Part shown: piece after piece, positions 1 to 12,900 of the stretch
Layout of the letters: each line of letters opens with the position of its first letter
Position numbering within the stretch: the stretch's first letter is position 1
Assembly: GCF_032854445.1 (NCBI RefSeq)
Contig: NC_088307.1
Location: 10,540,001 to 10,604,000, forward strand
Source of the DNA: Liolophura sinensis
Lineage: Eukaryota > Mollusca > Polyplacophora > Chitonida > Chitonidae
Length of the DNA stretch: 64,000 nt
Direction: 5' to 3'
Position numbers and translations under genes: made by a program
The notes under the pieces: generated by a model
The model's input: the letters and a program-made list of their open reading frames with translations, nothing else
The model's database searches: none
What the model was told of the DNA's origin: nothing

Positions 1-422
1 GCACACGTCGCGAGTGATGTCCGACTTCAAGCCCATGTCCTGCTTAGTTTCGGCTCCATTATTTAAACTGGAGGATCGTCAGGTAAACCTACCTGGCGAA
101 GGAAGGCGGATTTCCCCTAGCCGGTTTCTTCCATACGTAACTGAATTTCTCTTGAGTTTATAGGCCTGTAAGTGGAATATCCTAGAAAATATCAAAAAAT
201 CCCTGATAAACATATACTTATAGAAAACAAAATGTGCGGTCATCTGGTGGGTGTGACGCATACCCATTTCGAATACGTACCTCACCATAAAGAACAAAAA
301 CACCAACGCCGACAACAAAGGCAGTAGCAACAACAAAGCGGTCCGCTGGAAGCCGACACATGCACAGGTAATCCGTCATACCGCATTGGGTCATACCGTT
401 TGGAAGCTAAAAAGTTCACACC
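1..422. other. intergenic, nothing recognised
   Basis: No gene, repeat family or RNA recognised. Short open frames here lack coding character. Confidence 0.4.
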
Positions 423-805
423 TGGTCATTTAGTGAGTGTGTGAGTTAGTGAGTGAGTGCTTGGGGTTTAGCGTCGGTCGTAGTTAACAATTTTTCAGTC
501 ATATGACGACGAAGGAATCCTTCGAGTGCATGTAATGTACCTCCTTGTTGCAGGACGGATTTCCACCGCTCTTTTTTCTAGTGCTGCGTGGCTGAGACGC
601 CTTACCGAAGGCAAGTAAGGCGCTTCACCCGAGCCATTATACTGATAGGGGTCATCCAGTCGTTGCACTATTCCCTTCATGCTGAACGCCAAGCGAGGAA
701 GTTATAACTTCCTCTTTTAAGGTCCTGGGTGTCACTCGACCCAGGACTGACCTTGGATCTACCGCTCCCGAAGCGGACGCTCTACCAACTGTAATATCGG
801 GGTCG
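423..805 (-). repeat. SINE family A, near full length
   Basis: Reverse copy: begins with the gtgagtgagtgc tail and the cttggggtttagcgtcg block, ends with a tRNA-like head whose complement carries A-box and B-box remnants. Lies about 350 bp upstream of the CEMIP-like start codon. Confidence 0.85.
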
Positions 806-1152
806 ATCCTGGTCATTTAGCTAGCTGAACTTGTTCCGACAGCCGCAGCATGACTGCGTTGATTTCCGAGGTGATGATCAGCAAATACAACCGTATGCTC
901 TCTGCCTTGTTCAACGACGCATTTTACAGGACTGGAGCAAACACAAAAACATGTCACGACGTTGTCTTTTACCGCCACCAGCCTCAGCACAACGAGGCGC
1001 GGTGTGCGAGCAAAATCTCCAGCTGTGCCGGACGTCTGTTTGCCTACGTGCATCGTCGTTCAATTCCGCGGTTGCCCAATTACCTGACACCCAGAGAACT
1101 CTGGGGAGAAGGGGTGCCGGCAATTTGACCTCATCAGTTCACAGTCTACACC

Positions 1153-1272
1153 ATGTCAGGAAGGACGGTTCTGGGTTGTCTGTATCTTGTGGTTACTACC
1201 CTGGCGATTTGCCCTCATAAGGAAATAGGTTTACTGCGTTGGTCCCATCATTCGAGTTGGCCAAGTGGCAAG
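1153..1272 (+). CDS. CEMIP: CEMIP-like exon 1 (start codon, signal peptide; ends phase 0)
   Basis: ATG in context ctacaccATGTC; 40 codons beginning MSGRTVLGCLYLVVTTLA, a clear hydrophobic signal peptide, then a CPHKEIGLLRW segment matching the 'CP...L.PW' start of mature CEMIP. Donor AAG|GTAAGT. The longer overlapping reading frames here are in other frames and lack family similarity. The 5' UTR limit and promoter are not visible. Confidence 0.85.
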
Positions 1273-4200
1273 GTAAGTACGTGTTAATTACGTGATATGT
1301 TGATGATTCTGTTTTTGTAACATATTTGTTTATTTGCTTGATGATCTGGCCTTTGCACTTCGTTAGCAACGTGTTACGGATATTTTCACACAGTATGTGA
1401 AAGCTAGAAAGTAGCCCCTCCCCAGAGTATGCCCCCTATACCAGAGGGCAGAAAAATACTACCTCCACATATTATTTAGCAGAGAAAAAGTTTCAACGAG
1501 GAAGCTAATATCTGCTAAAAGTAAAAGCTCATCAGGAAAATTGCGCCAGTTAAAGACTGAGGATGGGGAATAATAACATGCAACTCTTCAAATTACATGT
1601 ATATCAGCGGAGGAAAATAGTACTTAAAAGTACATGAGCAGAGGAAAGCAGTTCCTCTTCAAAGTTTATTAACGGAGAGGAGGGAGTAGCACATACTCAA
1701 TAGAAAATATGTAAAAGAAAGCGACACCTCAAGCATATCTGAGAGAAAAATAGCGCCTCCTCAAATACATGGCGGAGGAAAGTAGCGCCTTCTCAATACA
1801 TGGTGGAGGAGAGTAGCGCCTCCTCAATACATGGTGGAGGAAAGTAGCGCCTCCTCAATACATGGTGGAGGAAAGTAGCGCTCCCTCAATAGATGGTGGA
1901 GGAAAGTAGCGCCCCCTCAGATACATGGCGGATGAAAGTAGCGCCTCCTGAAATATATGGCGGGGGAAAATAGCGCCTCCTCAAATACATGGCGGAGGAA
2001 AGTAACACCTCCTCAACTACATGACGGAGGAAAGTAGCACGTCCTCACATATATGGCGGAAAAAAGTAACAACTTCTCAAATACATGGCGGAGGAGGCAT
2101 AGCTCTTACGTTCGTATACTTTGATGAAGTGCTACTCTTCTCAGCTCATATATTCTGATATATGAGCTGAGAAGAGTAGCACTTCATCAAAGTATACGAA
2201 CGTGTTGAAACGGAGCGGAGGAAAAGTACATGCGATCAAAGCGATCAAAGTTTCTCAACATCATATAAGCATATCAGCGGAGGCTAATATCATCTCAAAT
2301 ACATGTAATACTACCGGAGTAAAGCAGTACTTCCTGAAAGGATGAGGGAAGGAAAGTTTACGTACATGTAGCCAATTCTATGAATGGAGTAAAATGACCA
2401 CAGAAGTATTTGAGGAGGAATATATGAATGATTTGTTTTTGCTGAGTAGGTTCCGTTGCTGTTAACAGGGCTCACTTACCTCCATATGTTGGCCCCTCTT
2501 GGAATCAGTTCTATATGTTGCTGTCTTGAAAATGAGTGAGTGAGTGAGTGCTTAGTGTTTAGCGTCGTACTTAACAATTTTTCAGTCATATGACGACAAA
2601 GGAATCCTTAGGATGCATGTAATGTGCCTCCTTGTTGCAGGACGGATTTCCACCGCTCTTTTATCTAGTGCTGCGTGGCTGAGACGCCTTACCGAAGGCA
2701 AGTAAGGCGCCCCACCGGAGCCATTACACTATACGGGTCAACCAGTCGTTGCACTATCCCCTTCATGCTGAACGCCAAGCGAGGAAGTTACAGCTTCTTC
2801 TTTTAAGGTCTTAGGTATGACTCGACCCAGGATTGACCCTGGATCTACCGTTCCCAAAGCGGACTCTTGAAAACAACATACATTGTATATCTCGAAATGT
2901 TAAACACCAATTTGGGCAACCGGTACCGGTATTCATTTTGTATTGGAATTACTATTCTGCTCTAAGTTCTGAAACAAAAACCATACGGTGGAAAGTTTGG
3001 ACGTCACATTGTTCCCAGTTTAAGGTGCTGCCAGTGTCATATAGATAGCGTTATTGAGAGCTGAACAGTTCTAGTTTATGGACTTCTAGATTGATATATG
3101 CTTTTATTCAATCAATTACTCCATCCGTTGTTACGTTACTCTCGCCCCCTCCTAACACAATAAAGAAAACAAAACAAAACAAAAAAATTTTGTTTTATTG
3201 TAATGAGCATCGATATGAATTGCCTGTATCCGCTCATCCGGAAGTCTTGGTTTGTTATTCCTGACCTCTAACCCCGTGAACGTGCTTCGTTGCTATAAAG
3301 ACATCTGCGAAGGGTCAGTCCATTTCCGGAATAGGTAACACAACAAATAAAACCGTGCCAGAAGCATCAACGGCATGTAACATGTATACAGAAAAAAAAT
3401 GTTTAAAAATCCACGGGAACTAAACAACCGTAACGAGATCATTGTTTTAGAGTTGTTCTTTCCGTTTTTCACAATCCTCGTCTGCTTTCCATAAATAGAA
3501 TTTTATATATTTAAGATCTTTACCGTTATGAGGTCAAATATAATGAGCAATTTGGTTGTGCAATTTTTTTTCACCTCATCGTTGGCTTTCTCGGTTCTTG
3601 GAAATCGCATAAAAACCTAAGGGGAAAATGTCAAACGCGTGATGTTATAGTCAGTATGACGCTACAGTAGAAATTGACACTTCATAAAAATGTAGACGGT
3701 ACGCTATTCTTGATATAACAAAGGGTCAAGATTCGGATTTACAGTATCGCCACCTCACAGGGTTAAAAATATGTCCACTTATGCTGTATAAATAAACTTA
3801 TAAGTTTGATGTGGACCGAATTGTTTTCATGGCCACTGTCAAACATTTTGTCAGCGCAGACAAAATTAAATGGATTCACTGAGACGTTACTGAAGTTATT
3901 GTAGTATCCAATTATTTATTTATTTATTTATTTGATTGGTGTTTTATGCCCTCCTCAAGAATATTTCACTTACACAACAACGGCCAGCTTTATGGTGGGA
4001 GAAATGGTGGGAGGTTGCTGGCGGAACTTCCCACGCTTGGCCGGAGATATTATGCAATTAAAATAGCATTCTGCACAACCAGTGACTTTGTGTTTACTTC
4101 ATCTTTTCGGTAATGAATGATCATTGAAAACAACGAGTTTTTGAACTCGTCATACTTAAGGAGCATTGCTTAGCCTTGCTGTCTTCATCCCGTATTCTGC

Positions 4201-7200
4201 TTAGACGTAAGGATAATATATTCTTCACAATAAAATAGTATCACAACTTTTTCAAATCAAATGAACTTTGTTGACAACCGGAAACTAACAGGCGGCCTAC
4301 TTGGTAGACGGATTTCTATTAGGCGAGAGCCTAACCCGCCCTTTTACGCTTTTGTTAACCAAAACAAGGACAAAAAACGCACATGCTTAGGTCAGCATTT
4401 TTGATAGACTGGTGCCACCAACCAAATTGTTTTTGTTACAGAAACCGATAGGTGGCGACTCAGTTGAGATAATAGACGGTTTCTTATTGGACGAGAGCCC
4501 GCCACCCCTTCACAGTATAATCATTCAGAAGACGGGTCGATTGGTGTGGAGCCCGGATGCAGAAGTCAACTTGACTGTAGACTACATCCTCATTTTTGGA
4601 CGACTGGACATAGGCAGTGAGGATTGTCCCTATGATAAGAAGACGAGGATACTGTTGACAGGTAAGATTTTGATAAAAGTGTCCTGATAAGTCAAAAAGA
4701 TTTTGGATTGCGCATGGCAAATCGATATGCACAGACTAAATCATTAAATTCTGTGCAAATGTACGTGGAAGTGAACCTCACATTTGAAACTTTACATGCA
4801 GTCAAGGATATTAACTTGATAGAATAGACATGAACATAAAAACCTAGCATTGGGCTGGATTCTTGACTCGCAAAAAATGTAATATAACGTTAAGGGTTTA
4901 GGCATGATTATGGACGTGTGACTTTGTTTATCACGGGCTATCGAAACTTACTTGTGTTACGAATATACAAAGTAGGCCTACATGTATGCTTTAAAAGAAC
5001 GCGCATTGTAAGATAATTTCTATTGTAATTACGGATTTAAAGTTGTTCTCGCAAGAATAGTCATTCTTTGATTCATTCTCCTGCCTAAATATTCTGTCTT
5101 ATGGTAAAAATAACAGAGAATAACCGTTATGTACCATGAAACTTTAGAATAGTGTTTTCAAAGTTACTCAAGATTTTGGTTGGTGTATTATACCAGCATC
5201 TTCGTTACATTCTTTCCCACAGAAATAGCGTGATTTTGGTTAGTGTAATATACCAGCAACCTCGTTTACATTATTTCCCCGGGGAATAGTGTGATTTTGG
5301 TTGGTGCAGTATACCAACAACTTCGTTACTTTCTTTCTCATGGGGAATAGTGTTATTTTGGCTAGTGTGATATACCAGCAGCTTCGTTACTTTCTTTCCG
5401 TGGGGAATGGTGTGATTTTGGTTAGTGCAGTATACCAACAGCTGCGTTACTTTCTTTCCATGGGGAATAGTGTGATCTTGGTTAGTGTAGTATTCCAGCA
5501 GCTTCGTTAATTTCTTTCAATGGGAAATAGTGTTATTTTGGTTAGTGCAGTATACCAACAACTTCGTTACTTTCTTTCCATGGGGAATAGTGTGATTTTG
5601 GCTTTTTTCGTATACCAGCAACTTCCTTACATTCTTTCCCTGGGGGTATAGTGTAGTGAACAGATAAGAGAGTCGTCTTGTAAATGGTGCGTATTTCAGC
5701 TAATAGTTTTTGGATGGCTCAATTGCCCTTATATGGCCCTTATATGATAGCAAAGACTTATTCTTTACTCTGTCTGAAAGAATGTTGTGTTTTGGTGAAT
5801 TCCCATATTAAAGCTGAGGGAGGCGTCAGACTTGTTTTCACGATAACTACATGCATATCATTGGTATGTAGCCTAACGTGGCTATAAAAGCCAAGGCTAC
5901 GTAAAACGCCTGCATTGTAGGAATGAATTTTCATGTCTTTCAAATCAGGTATTCGGGGGCAATATACTGTTCCTGAGTATGATGAGAAGTTTATAGGTGT
6001 TCCTGCGGGTGGAACTTTGGAACTGCACGGGGCGCCGAAGGTGTCATGGACGAAAATCACCCGGACACTTCCGAAGTTGAACCTCTACAGTGGATTGTTA
6101 TATCAGCATTCGGTATGTGTCCAGAAGAAGCTTCTCGGATTTTGCAGTTTGCTTTTTTTAAAAAAATAAACAACTGATTTTTATACGCGCTAGACCTTTA
6201 TCATTACGTCTTACGAATAACTTTTAGTTCAAAAAATAATTTTGCAAAAGGGTATATCTTTCTGTCGACACAACTCAGACTCACAAAGACAAGAAGAGAC
6301 ACGACTGGAAGACGGGGCTATATGTATACGTGGTTGACGCAAACACAGGGGAGGTAACTAAGCATGAGGGATTCTACCTAGGCGGAGAAGACGAATGGTG
6401 GCGTAACAATGACTCTCCTAAGCTCATCCACTTTCTTGATGGTAAGCATTGGTAGAGAAAATAAAGCACAACATACAATAAATCACCATCAAACGACACC
6501 AATGAAAACTGGTGCGTTTTGCTCTAAACCATGCGATTTAAGCCTGAAAAAAATTGTCTGAAATTTTTGAAAACACTCTTTTTCGGGAAAGGGTACGTTA
6601 GACCCATATTGTCCTCTTTTATAACAGTACTTGGGTCAAGCAACCTTGGGCCAATGTAATGTAATATGTAAAATATACATCAATTTCTCTAAAGTTTTTT
6701 TTACTATAATGGAGGTACCTATTTTCAAAGTCAAAATAACTGTATACATAATGCGTTTTAAAGAATTTTGTCATGGGTGAAACGTAACGGTATATAAGGG
6801 TTCCGAAACCTAATTCCTACCAAATAACTTTTCGCCAGAGTAATTTATTAATTTCCCATAATTCCTCACAGCTATCCCAGAAGGCCGTTTTGTAATGATG
6901 GCAGTGCATATCAGTCTGATCCGATCAAGTTCCATCAGTACAATGACCGGGATATACGAGGCTGTGGAAAGATTGGCGTTTGGTGACGGGCATTCTGGCC
7001 AATCAGTGATGAGGAACGTTCAGCCTAAAGACGCCTATGCAATGATCACCAGAAAAGGTAAGAGTAAGAAATCTTAGTTATGTAAAATGACGGTTGAACT
7101 GTCTTAACCTCCACGTTATGTTTATGGACAGCTGCATCAAAGCACGACACAGCTATAGATTTGAATTATTGACAGCAAACATGGTACACATGATTTGGTT

Positions 7201-9893
7201 ACTGATTACATTCATTCGCCCATAACATTCCTTGCGTCTTTCCAGCGTCATTGAAAATGGTTGATTGTTTCTCTTTGCATGATTCTGTCCTAATGTTGTC
7301 CTGTATATAATTTCTTAGTTCTTTGGTTGGTTGTGATTTGGGAATTGTCCTTGCGATTACTGACTCGGAGCGTTCATTTTCGACGAATAGATTGATCGTT
7401 TCGAATACGTTTACAGCACATACGTGTACGTTCTTTACTGGCTCATTTGTCCTAAGCCTTTTGGCCGCAGCCAGTAAGGTCGCTGATTCGAATCCAGCTC
7501 TCGCACCCCTTAACAAGATGTTAACAACACCTCTTTGAAACGATTGAAAATTGTGTGATTATTTGGTAATACGCTATGAAATGCGCACGCTTTTGATCTG
7601 TCAGAAGATTACCTTTTATTCTCAAGTATCTTGACTCCTTCCGTAAACACGTGTAAGACACCTTATCTCAACATCACTCCTGACAACGTATTTGACGATA
7701 GAGGGTATCCCATTCTTACCGGATTTAAGAACGCCAAATGACTGCGCAAATAATGACAACCTCTGGGAACTATTGGAACTACCTCCAACATAGTGCTCTC
7801 CCGAGCTCTTCGACAACAGACGTTCGAACAAAATAGCCGATCTCTGGACAACGGCTTGCTGTCTTTACTATATTCTGAAAAGGAGTTCAGTATTTGTTGG
7901 AAGCACCGCGGCTGAAAATCGTCCCTTTATATAAGCAGAAGTATTACCGAATTTCCATGGACTCTTAGACGTGGTTACCAATTTTCTCAAGAATCAAGCC
8001 CCATTCAGAATCGTCGACTTTCATCCGTGGAGCGTCCAGTGTAATACAACACAGATTGTTTTCTGAAGTAAACTGGCTTGACTCACGATGCGGAAGTCGG
8101 TACAATGACTCACTTTTGGTTCGTTGATTAAAGTCATCTTGCAAAAGATCTGCTGTTGTATGTGATGTTGAGACAACTGGATTTGAACCTGCATCTAAAT
8201 CTTGCTGAAGAAAGTAGTGCGGAAAGGAGATACATCATCTGAAAGCTTTTTACATGTATACACAAAGAACTTAATTAAGCCCCCCCCCCCCCCAGTTTTC
8301 AGGGTGGCGATTTTATACACATAATAATGCTCTTCTGTATCATAAGAGTGTAAAATATTATTGGTTTTGAACCGTGTGACCCTTTGGCTAATGAAAAACG
8401 ACAAATGATGTTGTGTTTTAGTGATAACTCACATGCTTTTCTATCATGACTTCTTTTGATGTGAAACAGTGGCTATACACGTATGGTTCTGGAGCGAGCA
8501 GTGTTGAAGTAGTGGTTGAAATTACTGTCAGCCTCCTGATACTCTGAAGGGGACGTCGCCGCCAACTAAGCCAGTTGGTTGTTGTGTGAAAGCAAGGGAG
8601 GCACATGTACAATTGGGAACCTGCCTCGCACGACGAATGGCGGCGACTTCCCCTTTACTGTATCAGGAGACAGGTGGTATGAGGAGAAAGGATCAGGCTA
8701 TTATCCAGGCTCACGGCGGATACACCCAATATTGACGTCAAACGCTTTAAGAGATTCCAAATAATGTTTTTATTGAGTAATTTCAATCACTGCTTCAAAA
8801 CATTACTTTGAAACATTTTTAACGGTGTGTACGTAATTCATTTGCTGCAACACGGAGAGAAATGGCAGTAAGAGTCAAGGAAATATTAACAATTTCTTTA
8901 TAAATCTGTAGCAACATAGGGTACATCGAGAACAATGACAGTGTAGTTCTCATCCTATGCCGTAGTTCTCATCCTATGCCGTAGTTCTCATCCTATGCCG
9001 TAGTTCTCATCCTATGTTGTAGTTCTCATCCTATGTTGTAGTTCTCATCCTATGTTGTAGTTCCCATCCTATGTTGCTGTGGAACTTACACCAGTCGTTA
9101 CGTATGTTTTTGCATGTTACTATTTGTTGCCATGAACGTCACACCAGACATATTATTCCGTATATGAACATTTCGTATTTTCTGTGGCCAATTCCACCCC
9201 GAATAACATCACTGCAGAGTTGAGATATGTTTTCAGATTCATTCTAATTTCACATTTAAGAAAATTAGTTCAGTCTCGCTGTTTTTCAAAACTATCGCTT
9301 AGATTTATGGATATGTCTAGAAGTAAGGCTTTTCTGTCAGTTGCTTTCGGTAGACAAGGATCTTTTCGTTCGTACTCTTTTCTTCTTGGGTACTAAATTG
9401 CCTTCCAGTCTTTTAATATGAGTAATTTTTAGAAGCAGTTTTCTCCTATTCTGCAGGGTGAATTTTGCGTTGATTTATGCATACCAAGCCCTTGTGAACA
9501 GGCTTCCAGGAAGATATATTATCATTTTTAGGTCACGTGCACGTCACCAAGGAGGCACGAGTGCCGTTTGAGGAGCAGGATGTTCAGACCGTGACCTTGA
9601 CCCACACAAGCTGGGCAAGCGGCTTCAAACTGACTGCCATCAGCTCTATTGACAATACGGACGTACAAAAATGCTTTGTAGACTTTAAAATCATAACGAC
9701 AGAGGGCGCTTATCCCATACTTGATGTCATCGATGATGTCACATCCTGGAAAGCAGGTTTGTCGTCGTTCATTTATGTTTTTAGTTGCCGGCGAAAAACT
9801 TTAGGATACGATATGTCTTGCTGCTGTAAGATGGCCCGTATCCTATTGTGAGGTCATTTGCGAAAATAGTTTCAGGTATTTGACTGTTTTTGC

Positions 9894-9925
<32 letters not shown>

Positions 9926-12900
9926 GAATAAATAAATAAATAAATAAATAAAAACCAGGAACAAATTTAAAAAATATCCCTATATTTACCATTCATTTGG
10001 TTGTTGTGTTCATTGTTGTACATTTTGGAAAATATTTTGAATCAGAGGAAAATTTCTCTCCATGTCTTTGTACCCAGATTTTTTGAAGATTGAAGGCTGT
10101 CTCAGTTCCCTACAACTTTCAACCGTTCTTAATAGTTTTATGAAAATGGTACGGATGCTGCTTTAAGGACGACAGTTTCCCGGATACCTACTAAAAGACG
10201 GGTAGGCCTATAACCCCGGCCGCTGTTAAAATACTCTCATGCACCATTTGAATGTATTTTTTTAAATCAAGATGGCTCTCGATATTTTGTCTCATCCAGG
10301 TGACCGCGTCGTCATTACGTCAACAGACTTTGATTGGCGCCAAGCAGAAGACGCCAAAGTAATATACTGCCCTGAGTGTAGGAACAACCAAGTGAAAGTC
10401 GAGTGTAAGTTGATACAGAGTATGATACTCCTTACAGCGCATGCGTCTCTCTGTACATTCACTTTACATCACTGCCACCACTAGGTTGGTTTAACCTTTG
10501 AAGCCTTGGGCTTGTTTAGGCTTAGCCTCACCAATGGTGTCCCCGCGTGGAGCTATTTAAACAGCATTCACTAATAAAATTCTTTCAAGTTAGAATCTCT
10601 CCAATGCGGTCGCTCTGGGTTCAAGCCCAGCTCATGCTGGCTTCCTCTCCGGCCGCACGTGGGAAGGTCTGTCAGCAACCTGCGGATGGTCGTGGGTTTC
10701 CCCAGGGCTCTGCCCGTTTTCCTCCCACCATAATGCTGGACGCCGTCGTATAAGTGAAATATTCTTGAGTACGGCGTAAAACACAAATTAAATCAAAAAT
10801 CAAAATAAAGTTTACAATCATGGTTAGAATCACGTTGTGCATATCTCCGAGAGAGAGACTGAATGTGTATCAAGTACTGGTAGAAACAAAGACAGACAAA
10901 ATTTCATGACACCACTGTCTGCCATGTCTCCGTCAACCCCAGTGACCTTTGCATTGTTCAGCATTGTGTACAAAATGTACTAGTGGTGGCAGTGGTGTAA
11001 AGCGAAAGTAGGGATCGACGCATAGGTGTATGAGCCTTTATGCCGCAAGATTATACCCTCTATTTCTGTTTATTTGAAACATATACAGACAGTGTCTCTT
11101 TTGCGATCATTGTGCCCATAGAGTTCTGGGATCAGATCGCTATAGTCTTGTGCAGTACTGGTAGAAACAAAGACACTCTCTGTATATGTTTCAAATAAAC
11201 AGAAATAGAGGGTATAATCTTGCGGCATAAAGGCTCATACACCTACGCGTCGATCCCTACTTTCGCTTTACACCACTGCCACCACTAGCAAATTTTGTAC
11301 AGCAATGCTGAACAATGCAAAGGTCACTGGGGTGACGGAGATATGGCATGTCTCTTTTGCGATCATTGTGCCCATAGAGTTTTGGGGTCAGATCGCTATG
11401 GTCTTGTGCTCGTTTGTTGTTCTCTTAAATGGTGAAATTTTCTTACATTTTTGATGATTAGAACTTTCAAACCCATGTACCAACACAGGTAGATATTTAG
11501 AACATTAAGAGAGAAATTAACTTTTAGGAAAATTAGATTTCAGAGACATAAGCAGTCTCTATCACAGAATGAAACGGATTGTGCAATTCAGACTCGACAG
11601 TTTTAAGCGTGTGGAATTTTACGGGCAAAACGGGTGGCCATATGGAAACGATATTTTCGGTCAATGAAAGCATGGTTGTGCTTTCTTAGACTTTAACGTT
11701 GATTTGAAAATTATTTCTGTCATGTCACGACTTTGTCTCTAACATGTCGACCACACCGCCGTTGTGTCAGTGTAGCCAATGTATAAATAAGAGAGAAAAA
11801 CCAGAGCAGCGACGACGGTGTGATTGTTGACAAATGGTAACACGTAACCAGTGAAATACGGCCTCTTGTCAGTTCACCTCAGTTAGGGTTTTTTACTAAC
11901 TGTTCATGTAAATGCATAAATAGTAGCAAAATTACATGCTCCCTAGCACGATGGCTTAAGCAGAATTTGGTAAAAAAAATGCATTGATGTTCAGTGCAAT
12001 TTATTAGACGTCACTGGTCTAAAGTTACCCATAATGCTCTGTTGTCATCACATTTAATATACATATACACATTAACACGTGAGCACTCATGAAACGTATT
12101 CTCTTCTCTTGTCATACAGTAAACTGTCTTGGAGATTTGGCATCAAAGCATATGCATGTGCCATTTTTAAGATTTGCCAGGTACATCCATGCTAAAGAGT
12201 TCATGGTGGCAAATTAAGTTTTTCCTTTCACTTTACTCCATAGTGGAGCCACAGTTCATGCACTGGGGAGAAATCATAGACGGTGTGGACGAGAGAGCGG
12301 AAGTGGCTCTTCTTACCAGGAATATTGTCATAGAAGGCGCTGTAGAACCGTCATGTCCGTCATCCAACAACAACTGTGATATTTTTGACTGGGACACCTT
12401 TGGAGGACACATTAAGGTAAACGAATGAATGAATGCTTTGGGTTTAACGACGTACCTAACAATTTATCTGTCATATGACGACGAGGAGTCATTAGTTGTG
12501 CTTACATGTACTGTATCTCCTTGTGGCAGGGCGAGCCCATGCTGCCTAAGTACCGCCGTCACTGAAGTATCATGCCGATGACACCAGACATGACACCTCA
12601 CCCAGTCACATTTTACTGACACCGGGCCAACCAGTCAGGATTTCTTGCTCTAACCTTTCAGTCCTGAGCGCCAATCGAGGCAGCAACAAGTACCATTTTT
12701 AATATCTTTGGTATGACCCGACCCGGGTTTTATTCCGGGTCGAGCGACTTTGAGGCGGACGCTCTAACCTTTAGACTATCGAAGCGGTCTTAAGGTAAAC
12801 GAAGTACTTTTTCAGGAAGTCAGCATGATCTGGACTTGAAATCATACCAACTGCATTGGTGAGTGGCTCTTGGGTTGGGCTGCACTAACAACAGCTAACA

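Noticed and set aside
831-1220. Long open frame (129 codons) overlapping the CEMIP-like start
   Set aside because: Different frame from exon 1, no family resemblance; the signal peptide and phase-compatible donor belong to the frame starting at 1153.
5301-5510. Repetitive hydrophobic 69-aa frame
   Set aside because: Product of the 60-bp minisatellite, whose unit length is a multiple of three.
7323-7538. Overlapping frames on both strands around a tRNA-like 'gattcgaatccagctc' sequence
   Set aside because: Lies in the dispersed family E repeat within intron 5; no coding signal, and no tRNA cloverleaf can be completed.
8579-8764. 61-aa frame in intron 5, tested as the missing CEMIP exon
   Set aside because: No acceptor/donor in the required phase and no similarity to the missing segment; half of it is one arm of an inverted repeat.
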